Positions 54,850-64,000 of a DNA stretch of 64,000 nucleotides are shown here, piece after piece. Every line of letters begins with the position of its first letter. The first letter of the stretch is position 1. This DNA comes from Chelonoidis abingdonii. Taxonomy: Eukaryota; Chordata; Testudines; Testudinidae. The position numbers were made by a program, and so were the translations under genes. Under the pieces are notes generated by a model. The model ran no database searches, had not been told where the DNA came from, and saw only the letters and a program-made list of their open reading frames with translations. The DNA lies in contig NC_133770.1 in the NCBI RefSeq assembly GCF_003597395.2, forward strand, positions 14,588,838-14,652,837. The letters run 5' to 3'.

Positions 54850-56840
54850 ATGATAATAGGGAGCTCTTCAAGAACATTTAAACTAGATGTCCAGAAAAAC
54901 ACAATCAAGAAAGAAGGGCAGACTGGTTAAAAAAAAATACAACCTGGCTTAGAAGGGAAGTGAATTCATAATTAGGAACTGTAGAAAACTGATAAGGGAA
55001 GGAAAAGAAGCAAAAAAAAAAAAAAGAAATCTAAACAGCAAGCAAAAGAAAGATAGGAGGGCTTTTTAAAAGTATTTTAGGAACAAAAGGAATCCTAAAA
55101 ATGGTATTGATCCATTAGCAGATAGAAATGGAATTTTCAATAATAATACAGAAAAATTCAATAAATATTTCTGGTCTGTATTTGCAAAAAAGCCAGGTGA
55201 TGCAGTCTTATCAAATGATTATGATGAAATACTTTCCATTCCAATAGTAACTAAGGAGGATGGTAAACAGCAGCTATTAAAGTCAGACATTTTTAAAGTA
55301 GCAGGTCCAGCTAACTTGCATCTTAGAGCTTTAAAAACTAGCCAAGGAGCTCTCTGAACTGTTAATGCTCGGTTTTTAATAAATTTTGGAACACAGGGAC
55401 AGTTCCAGAGGACTAGAAGAAAGCTAATGTTGTGTCAATATTTAAAAAGAGTAAGAACAACCTGGATAATTATAGACCTGTCAGCCTGACATAGATCTGG
55501 GGCAAAATAAATGAATGGTTAATATGGGGCTCAATTTATAAAGACTTAAAGGAGAGTAATACAACTAATGCCAAACAACATTCATCATGGGTTTATAGAA
55601 AATAGATTTTGTCGAACTAATTTGATATCTTTTTTGATGAGATTACAGGTTTGGTTGGTAACAGTGCTGATATAATACACTTAGACTTCTGTAAGGCATT
55701 TGACTTGCTATTAGATGACGTTTTGATTAAGAAACTGGAAGGACAAAAAATCAACAAAGCACACATTAAATGGATTAAAAACTGGCTAACTGATAGGTCT
55801 CAATATAATCGAAAAGGGGGAATCGTTATTAAGCAGGTGTGTTTCTAGTGGGGTCCTAAAGGGATTAGTTCTTGGCCCTATGCTGTTTAATATTTTTATC
55901 AATCATTTGGAAGCAAACATCAAATCATCACTGATAAAGTTTGCAAATGATATAGATTGGGGGACTGGTAAAAAAATGGAGTACCTCTATATTTGGCACT
56001 GATGTGACTGCTGCTGGGCTACTGTTTCCAGTGCTGGTGTCCTTAATTCAAGAAGGATGCTGATAAATTGGAGACAGTTCAGAGTCAAAGATTAAAGGAT
56101 CAGAAAATATATGAGAGACTCAAGGAGCTCAATTGATTTAGCTTAGGAAAGAGAAGGTTATGGGGTGACTTGATTATAGTCTGTAAGTACCTACATGGGG
56201 AATACAAATTTCGTAATAGCAGGGTCTTCGGTCTAGCAAACAAAGGTATAACAGGATCCAACGGCTGGAATTTGAAGCGAGATAAATTCAGACTAGAAAT
56301 AAAGCCCATTTTTTAACAGTGAGAGTAAATGACCATTGGGACAATTTACCCAGGGTGATGGTAGATTCTCCATCACTGGCAATTTTTAAATCAAGGCTGG
56401 ATGGTTTTCTAAAAGATGTGCTCTAGTTCAAACAGGAATTGATTCAGGGAACTCCTATGGCAGTGGTCCCCACACGGGCGCCAGACGACGAGCCACGGAG
56501 GACCGTGATGGCGGACGAGCATCTGCCGAAATTCTGCTGACAAGCGGCAACATCAATAGGCATTGCCGCCGAAATGCCGCCGACAAGCAGTGTCATCCAG
56601 AGGTGTCGCCGCCGAAAATCGCTGGCATTTTGGCGGCAATGCCTTTGGATGACGCAGCTTGTCAGTGGCATTTCGGCAGATGCTCGTCCGCTGGCCAGTA
56701 AGCGGGCGCACTTAGACGCCCCAGCGGGTGCCATGGCGCCCGTGGGCACCGCTTTGGGGACCCCTGTCCTATGGTCTGTGTTATGCAGGTCACACTTGAT
56801 TATTACATTCTGGCCTTAGACTCCATGAATCTAGGGACTT
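54850..56840 (+). mobile_element. CR1 LINE, older AT-rich copy with 3' end
   Basis: Decayed ORF2 is visible: NGIFNNNTEKFNKYFWSVFA near 55128, an RT block IIHLDFCKAFDLLLDDVLIK (55669-55730), then LKGLVLGPMLFNIFINHLE in a shifted frame (about 55855-55910) and FANDI where FADD is expected. The C-terminal and 3' parts run to ggtagattctccatcactgg and the tail gtctgtgttatgcaggtcac plus tctggccttagactccatga. A hAT at 56461-56766 splits the tail. It is more diverged than the copy at 38190-40487. Confidence 0.82.
56461..56766. mobile_element. hAT element nested in CR1 tail, perfect duplication
   Basis: tcctatgg is duplicated exactly (56453-56460 and 56767-56774). The termini are cagtggtccccac and the inverse of tttggggacccctg. 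Removing it restores the CR1 tail ggaactcctatggtctgtgt. The interior is made of inverted tgccgccgaaatgccgcc-type segments. Confidence 0.95.
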
Positions 56841-59040
56841 AGTATTTGTACAGCACTTTGAAGATATGAAAGGCTACAAAACAATTCATGCTGTCGACTA
56901 GAATGGGGATAAATGGGCAGAGACGAGAGTAAGCGCCTTTAACTTAGGCTATCTGAAAGTTCACAGATGTGTCAACTATTTTGCCTACCAGTCTTTACCA
57001 CCCTCACTAGTGAGCACTCCTGCCACTTTGCTTTTTGTCATTCCTTCCAGGAATAACTGGATGATGCTGTCTGGCATAAATCCCAGGAGTGACATCATCT
57101 GGAGCTGATCATTGCAAAGATTAAAGTGAAGCTAAGACTGGATCAGGAATGCTGGAATATTTAGGTGGGGTTCTATATTCTGACCACTAGACACTGGCAG
57201 TTCATTCCATATTCTAGCTAGCCTAAAATCCTAATCAGACTTGGTCGTCTGCTCCACTTCACTGCTCATTTCTTGTTTTAGAATTAATTATGTTTTCAAA
57301 CTGCTTTTTGACCTCAATCCAATCTTTTCCCTTTAGGACCCTGTTATCCTCTGGTTTCTTTCTTTCTTTCTTTCTTTGCAAGCCATGCAGGACAATTCTG
57401 ACTCATCATTCTTTATAATTCATAGGTTTCAAATCCTGAGATGACTGTTCTCAACTGAACTTCTCATTTGAGTATCTCAGTGGTTCCTTTAGACTGAATG
57501 TCGGAATGCAGGGTAGCTCCATTGGTGGTCATCTTGTATGTGCAGGGTGAGGCACAGAAAGTTAAAAGTCAAAATATTAATGTTTGTGTGGCTAAAGGTA
57601 GACAGCCAAGTAGGAAAATTTGCTCAAAACCATTCAGTGAATCAGTTGCAGAGCTTAAAATAGAAGTGAGTTGGCCTCTTTATTGGCCCACATGGGCTCT
57701 CTTCAAAGAATGTGTTTCTTGTTTGGCATTCTCAACTGGTAAAGCCAGTCTGGGCCTAGAATTTGCCTGGGGTGAAGGTGGGTGGCAGAGACTTTTGGGC
57801 TGATGGATAAATATCTGGATCTAAAGGCAGAATAACCAGTTGCCCTAACCTACAGAGTACTAGGAGGCAAAGGCTATGACTCCTAGCAGACCCCTAATCC
57901 TAACCAGAGACTGGGATCTCATAATATAGAACTTTAGTAAAGGCATAAGCAAAGTGATTTATGACTGAGTTGTCCTATTCTTCCTGCATCTTGTTATCTG
58001 TAAAGGTGTTTCTTAAATCTGGTTGGTTACTTTATTCTCATAGCTATTTAGTCCACAGTTCTGTTTCTTAACAACTTATGGGTCTTTGTTCTTCCACTTA
58101 GCTTCGTGTGTGGTTAATGTCTGAAGTAGTAACTGGGAATTGGAAGTGGATATGGGATAAAAATCAAAGTAAAAACCCCATAAAAAAAATCCACCAAATA
58201 CCCTTACTACATTTAGCCAATTAAGTTCTGTACTGGGGGCAGGGAGGGGCTGTGATAAACAGCCTTTTAAAATAGTATATATAATTTCTTGCAAATTATC
58301 TGCAAATGAAAGAGCCTTTTATGGGGCATATGACTTTAATAAGAACCAGGAAATGATAATCTTCCAATAGAGCACAAAAACATTTATCTACAAATGCTAT
58401 CTGAAAATCTGGATCCAGATCCTGCTGTTATAGTGGTGTACATGAGAACAAAATGTGGCCCCTTTTTTTCTTTTGGAATACACCCATTTGACAAGACTCT
58501 TTTCAAACTGTGAACTCTGTGCCAATTTTCCTTGGCAGGCAAAAATACTGCACAGAGGGGAGATTTGCAAAAGCACAAATGAAAACCACTGGAAGTTGGG
58601 TACCTGACTTTCCCTTTTGCCTTTACAGATCTTCCCCTTGCTTCACTCCATGTTATATTACTGGGATCCACCCATAGTCTTATCCAGCACATTTTGCTCT
58701 GATTCCCGAAAGCACCAACTCCACAGAATAACATAAGCTACACTAAAGGCTTATATACTAACATATAGGTGGGCTAGCAGGTGTCCATGTGTTAGTATAT
58801 AAATCTTCAGTGTATAGCAGAACGTAAAGCCATCGTTACAGCATTTCCAGTGTTTCATGCCCTTTCCCCAACTATTTAAAAACTCATTCCTAAAAATTGT
58901 ATTAGCTGCACACTCACCTTTAGCCTGCAGAATAAAGGCTCTGGAGTGCCTCTTCCAGCAGACATGAACGAGCCCATGCTGGCAATTCGGCCTCGTTGTT
59001 GCAGCGCAAGAAGGAGATATCATCACACCCATATAGATGA
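56841..59040. other. Mostly unique sequence
   Basis: It contains a short (TTTC)n run (57355-57377). No gene is recognised. Frames at 57498-57803 (+) and 58384-58734 (-) have no motif or paralogue here. Confidence 0.4.
57355..57377. repeat. (TTTC)n microsatellite
   Basis: About five to six tetranucleotide units. Confidence 0.9.
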
Positions 59041-59125
59041 TGGGCTAGATCCTCAGCTGGTGTAAATAGGGCTAGCTCTACCAAAATCAATGGCGTTACA
59101 CCATCTTATACCAGCTGAGGGCCTG
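59041..59125. repeat. Short palindromic dispersed repeat
   Basis: gggctagatcctcagctggt is mirrored by ataccagctgagggcctggc about 45 bp later. The same signature is present at 28212, 26285-26390 and 62430-62455. Confidence 0.55.
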
Positions 59126-60264
59126 GCACAATATTTCGGTAACAATCTACCCCCGAAGCATGCAAACAATCCAATGGAGAGACAGGAGCCATTGGAAGAG
59201 CAAGCTAACGTTAAAAAATCGGTCTGGGGAGTGACTGGTGTTCATGGCAGTGTTGTGGCTAAATAAAACTTCAGTCACCACTGCACTGGTCTGGCATGAG
59301 TCGTGCCAGTGCTGGGATCCAGCCTGGACCTGGAAGGGCCAACTTTAGGAATGGAGGAAGGTTTAGATTAACTGGTTGGAAGTGCTTTAGCAACTGAACA
59401 CCAGGATGTGCTTCCAAGGCAGGTGATGGAATCAAAGTCAGATGAAACCTTCAAATCAAGACTTGGTAAGCACCTTCTGGGAGGATTATAGAAGTGCTGC
59501 TGTTTCCCGTACTATGGAGCCATCCTTTTACCTGGAGAGGATTCTTTGATCTGCCTTTGGAATCTAGGAAATGCTTTATGCTCTAGATGTGTCTGAAAGG
59601 CTTCTACTGTGCATGTGCAACTGCTAACCTGTTCAGTAGGAGTTTTACAGCACAGTCTCTCTCTGTATAGTACAAATGTTCATCGTAGATACTCAGACTA
59701 GTCAATAGCAAATTGGTAGTAACTAGAGGACTTCAAAATTGTCTGGTTACATAATAATCAGGGCTCAACGTGCATCTTGTCTTCGCTGATGTGTGTCCAT
59801 TAACCTTTCTCTCTTTTCTAGATCCCTTTTTCAGGGAATTAAGTGCAAAAAAGTTCATTGGACTGACTACAGAAAGCCAGATTTTGCTATCCCTCCACAC
59901 CCAAAATTGTAATCTCTCATGCTAAAGGAGCACCTATTGGCAAGGCTAGGGCACCTCAGGGATATGTGAAGTGAGTTGATGCCTCAGCCAGGGAACCTTC
60001 ACACGTTAAAGAAAATGTTTTCACCAGACCTTAAACTACACTTTCCACTTGACCTCTGCTTCTAAAAGAAATTATCTCCTTGTCTTGTAGTTGTTCAGGC
60101 TCCAGCTTCTTAAGGACTCTGCTCAGTGGGACTTTCAGTGCAAAAACAGCTTTCACTGCCTTGAATAGCAGGGGTTTTTTAGGGCTTCTGTTTTGTTTTG
60201 TTTACAAAACATTGGCCATAATCCTCAACTGATGTCCCTTGGCATAGCTTTACTGACTTCAGTG
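59126..60264. other. Mostly unclassified
   Basis: 59340-59520 (gaaggtttagattaactggt, caggtgatggaatcaaagtc) may be a decayed CR1 3' region, but the alignment by eye is weak. No gene. Confidence 0.35.
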
Positions 60265-61018
60265 GATCACAGAAATGTAGGACAGGAAGGGATTTCAAGA
60301 GGTCATCTAGTCTGGCTCCCATGCTGATATAGGACCGAGTATACCTATACCATCCCTGATGGGTTTTTGTCCAACCTGTTCTTAAAAACCTCCCGTGATG
60401 AGGATTCTACAGCCTCCCTTGGAAGCTTATTCCAGAGCTTAACTACCCTGATGGTTAGAAAGTTTTTCCTAATATCTAACCTAAATCTCCCCACTGCAAA
60501 TTAAGCTGATTACTTCTTGTCCTACCTTCAGTGGACACAGAAAACAATTGATCACTATGCTCTCTTTATCAGATCCTTCCCTCAGTCTTTTTTTCTCCAG
60601 ACTAAACATACACAGTTTTAAAAAAAATCTTTCCTTATAGGCCAGATTTTCTAAACTCTATATCATTTTTGTTGGTCTCCTGTAGATTCTCTCCAATTTG
60701 TCCACAATTTTCTTAAAGTGTGGCTCCCAAAATTGAACAGAATACTCCAGCCCAGGCCTCACAACTGCCAAGCAAAGTGGGACAATTACCTCCTGTTCAA
60801 GAATAATATATGAAACTCCTGCTAATATACCCCAGAATTATATTAGTCTTTTTGGCAACTGCATCACATGGGTGAGTCATATTCAGTTTCCCACACACCC
60901 TTTTCTGCAGTACTGCTGCATCACCAGTTATTGCCCATTTTGTATTTGTGTATTTGACTTTTCCTTCCTAATTGTAGTACTTTGCACTTGTCTTTACTGA
61001 ATTTCATTAATCCTGATT
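60265..61018 (-). mobile_element. CR1 LINE 3' end, antisense
   Basis: Antisense order: gatcacagaaatgtaggaca, aggtcatctagtctggctcc, tccagagcttaactaccctg, ctaacctaaatctccccact, gttggtctcctgtagattct, caatttgtccacaattttct, aatactccagcccaggcctc, tttggcaactgcatcacatg and ttgcacttgtctttactgaa. This covers the RT C-terminus and 3' UTR. The 5' side is truncated at about 61018, normal for CR1. Confidence 0.88.
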
Positions 61019-61079
61019 GATATTAGCTGAGGATCTGGTCCTATAGACTCTATAGAGAATCCTTAGAGTGCCTCAGTGT

Positions 61080-61375
61080 CACTATCTCTGGTGATTGTAT
61101 GTCTTGCGATATTGGATATTTTTTCTGAAAGCCCCAGCTCCTGGAATCCTGTGAACCTGTGAGAATCTCAGCTTTCACTTTTTTTAAAAATTGTTTCTAG
61201 CCTTCGTGATTATGGAAAAAATGTGACTGGAGTGTAACTCTAAAGGTTCAAAAACTAGAAGGCAAAAAAATGTTTTAAAAAATAAAACCCTAAAATTTGT
61301 TTATCCTTCTAAGCCAACCTCAGGATTTTTTGGCACCTGACTCAGGACTTCCAAATGTTGTCAATACTTACAACG
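61080..61375 (+). repeat. Dispersed repeat, unclassified, copy 2
   Basis: gagaatctcagctttcac, tgtttctagccttcgtgatt, aaaggttcaaaaactagaag and tctaagccaacctcaggatt align in order with the minus strand of 20998-21240. Confidence 0.5.
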
Positions 61376-61940
61376 GATTCCATCATAATCCAAACAGAAA
61401 AAAAGAAGGCAAGACTTAAAGGAACTCAGTTTAGAGGGAAATGAAGCAATCTAGATGGAAAGGGGTGATCTGCCCCCACTGTTCCACTTACCACAAGCAG
61501 AGTGAAGGGACGGGCTGACTTTCAGTTCCAGCTCATTACAGATTTGATGTTATCTTGCTTGTAAGTTACTAAAGTCATTTTGTTCATTTTGCAACATGTC
61601 AGTTTTATGGCTGAGGTTGAAGTATTTACTCGTCCTTGGGGTTCACAATGGTTGAGATACAGGATGTAAAAGCCTGCATGCAAAATGTGGCTGAACTCTG
61701 CTATCCGTTCAGGGGAGAGGCAATAGTTCAGAAGTTAATTCATGAGAGGCAGGGAGTAAAAACACAGCAAGGTCAGGATCTCATGACCTGAAGTCTGTCT
61801 ACAGCTGTATCAGAAAGACCTTGTAATAGATAGGTATGTGGTTTGGACAAACACAAGATATTGTAGTTAGGCAAGGCATTTAACAAGCTTTGTTACAGTA
61901 ACACGAGCCAGTGGCAAATGTTGTGTGTGTTTTATATTCA
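61376..61940. other. No recognised feature
   Basis: Unique sequence without gene or repeat ends. Confidence 0.4.
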
Positions 61941-61948
61941 GATTAGAG

Positions 61949-62262
61949 CAGGGGTTGGCAACCTTTCAGAAGTGGTGTTCTGAGGCTTCATTTATTCACT
62001 CTAATTTAAGGTTTCATGTGCCAGTAATAAATTTTAACGTTTTTAAGTCTCTTTCTATAAGTCTATAATATATAACTAAACTATTGTTGTATGTAAAGTA
62101 AATAAGGTTTTTAAAATATTTAAGAAGCTTCATTTAAAATTAAATTAAAATGCAGACCCCGCCGCCCCCGGACCGGTGGCCAGGACCCAGGCAGTGTGAG
62201 TGCCACTGAAAATCAGCTCACGTGCTGCCTTCGGCACCCATTCCATAGGTTGCCTACCCCTG
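61949..62262. mobile_element. hAT element, perfect 8-bp duplication
   Basis: gattagag is duplicated exactly (61941-61948 and 62263-62270). The termini are caggggttggcaacc and the inverse of ggttgcctacccctg. The left two-thirds is AT-rich and the right third GC-rich. 314 bp, no coding capacity. Confidence 0.95.
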
Positions 62263-62270
62263 GATTAGAG

Positions 62271-63000
62271 TATTGCAATTCCATGGTGGGATGGCAAATA
62301 TTAGAATGATGAGGGTTTTAAAAATCTCAAAACACAAATCGATACACCACAGAATATTTACAGGCTAGTACATGCCTCAGAAACACCCACCAAAGATTTT
62401 CCTCTTGAAACACAAAAGTGTTACACTGATTTACACCAGCTGAGGATCTGGTCCCTTGCTGATTGCCTACCAACAGCCAGGACATTCCACGCTCAGGCTG
62501 TTTCTTGCCAGGCACACTCTGTGTCCTTTTCACAGTGCTGCGCGAGATAAGTGAAGTGTCAAACTTAACTCTGAGTTTCCTGGCTTTTGTCACACCAGCT
62601 CACTCAGAGGTAAGGCTGAGCTGTGGAAGTGGGATCCAGGTTTCCCACACCACAAAGCTCAGGGCATAATCACAACCCCTTCTGGTTGCTAAGAATGCTT
62701 TTTTCCATTTAAAAACAGAACTTTTCAGCTGGAGAACTGCTGTTTACCCTTGAATAATGTTTTTGGAAAGGAGGCACAGAAACCTGCCTCATGAAACCTA
62801 AAGTCTGAAGGACAAATCCCTCTCCCTCTGCAAGATGCCACGAGCAGATGGTAACCCAGTTAAAGTGCTATGGGAGAGGAAAGCCATGAGCGCCAGTGGT
62901 GCCTCCATGTTTGTAATTCCACCAGCCTTTATGGAAGGGGAAGCAACATCTAAAGAGTGTTCTGCAATAGCAGCTGGAGAGTGCCCTGAGTGGGCTGGGA
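62271..63000. other. No recognised feature
   Basis: A scrap of the ttacaccagctgaggatctg repeat lies at 62430-62450. Open frames have no motif. Confidence 0.4.
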
Positions 63001-63256
63001 CACAGGAATTGAACTCAGGTTTACATGCTCTGATATAATTTTCTTGTGTGACCTTAAACAGGTCACTTAATCTGTCTGTGCCTCATCTGCAAAATGGGAC
63101 TATTCATAATTCCGTTCAGCTACTCTTTGCCTGTCTTGCTTATTTAGATTGTAAGGTATTTGGGGTAGCGACTGTCTCTCACCACATGTGTGAACTGCAC
63201 TTAGCACAGTAGGGCCCTGATCTCAGCTGGGATGTCTAGATGTTACTGCAGTCTAA
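63001..63256 (+). mobile_element. MIR-like SINE with 3' tail
   Basis: cacaggaattgaactcaggt, cttgtgtgaccttaaacagg, ctgtctgtgcctcatctgca, gattgtaaggtatttggggt, agcgactgtctctcaccaca, gcacttagcacagtagggcc and the ATAATAATAAT end follow the family order. Confidence 0.7.
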
Positions 63257-63681
63257 ATAATAATAATGCTCTGCAGCCTGAAGGAACATTTCCACCCTCC
63301 CTCTCCCTAAAGCATCTGTGCAGGGAAGAGTGTTGGCCCTAGAGGGGGAAATGAAACCTTCCTGCTCACTGCATTATTTTAGTGACTTGGAAGATAAGGG
63401 GCAGGATGAGATGGAGGGGATGACAACATGTGTTAATAGGATGATTGCTTTATAACTGGTTTTCACAAACATTTCTATCTTCTGGCCGAAGAGCCCTGCA
63501 GTGTGTCCAACAGCATATTTGGGTAATGGTCACCAGCTGTGAGAAGCTGTTTTTTATTGACCAGACCGTTTCCTAAGGGACAGCAATAGATACTGAACAC
63601 CTCCGGTTCCAAGTTGCATGGGAGTCCAGAACTGCTCACCTGCTCAATCACCTGCTTTGCCAGTGAACTAACTCCTGAGAC
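63257..63681. other. No recognised feature
   Basis: Unique spacer before the terminal MITE. No gene-like signal. Confidence 0.35.
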
Positions 63682-63684
63682 TTA

Positions 63685-63961
63685 GCTCTGGTCTATGCTG
63701 GGGTGGGGGTGGCGGGATCGATCTAAATTACGCAACGTCAGCTATGTGAATAATGGAGCTAAAGTCGATGTACTTAGATTGACTTACCATAGTGTCTCTA
63801 CCACGGTGAGTCGACTCCTGCTGCTCCCCCGTTGACTCTGCCTGCGCCTCTCCCGGCGCTGGAGTACAGGAGTCGATGGGAGAGTGCGCGGGGGTCGATT
63901 TAAATCAATTCCCACCGGATCAATCACTGCCCCCCGATCCACTGGTACTGTAGACATACCC
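63685..63961. mobile_element. Harbinger-type MITE, TTA duplication
   Basis: TTA lies at 63682-63684 and 63962-63964. The termini are gctctggtctatgctgggg and ctgtagacataccc. Interior ttacgcaacgtcagctatgt and gcgcctctcccggcgctgga; related to 48304-48507 in reverse orientation. A 63-codon minus frame lies inside and is not a gene. Confidence 0.8.
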
Positions 63962-64000
63962 TTAGTTCCACCCATGCCTCTCCTCCCCCAACCCGTTCCC

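Overview
This 64 kb window is vertebrate genomic DNA, most likely from a turtle. It has no operons or long single-exon genes. Three tRNA-derived SINEs have a tail like the 3' end of CR1 LINEs, the arrangement known for the tortoise Pol III SINE. CR1 is the only LINE lineage I recognise, and hAT, PIF/Harbinger and Tigger-like DNA transposons are abundant. I found no host protein-coding exon, rRNA, functional tRNA, CRISPR array or retrovirus, so I read the window as intergenic or intronic. The family names come from sequence features and remembered repeat families, not from a database search.

Layout. 0-7 kb holds a 1-kb Tigger-like element, several Harbinger-type MITEs and a MIR-like SINE. 7.4-9.9 kb is a hAT-like element whose interior carries about 42 copies of a 33-bp minisatellite and a second nested hAT. 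10-17 kb has a SINE, a Tigger-like element with a hAT inside it, a small hAT with its target duplication, and MIR-like SINEs. At 17.1-17.6 kb is a candidate processed retrocopy with AATAAA, an A-rich tail and a 14-bp target duplication. 21.7-25.5 kb is a damaged PIF/Harbinger element that contains a hAT and two CR1 fragments.

31.9-36.1 kb is the best-preserved element: a 4.2-kb PIF/Harbinger transposon with TAA duplications, a decayed transposase gene (+) and a decayed Myb/SANT-like gene (-), facing each other as in autonomous elements of this superfamily. 38.2-40.5 kb is a long CR1 with a reverse transcriptase relic and a nested MITE. 41-42 kb is a hAT with internal tandem repeats. 44.7-48.6 kb has a SINE and many foldback MITEs, one of them inside another. 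50-52.5 kb has a small hAT, a 35-bp-arm foldback and an 851-bp foldback hAT. 54.8-56.8 kb is an older CR1 with a hAT in its tail. 60-64 kb has a CR1 3' end, another hAT, a MIR-like SINE and a terminal MITE.

Nothing here works together as a host pathway. The content is a layered record of transposition, and many insertions can be ordered because one element interrupts another and leaves a target-site duplication.
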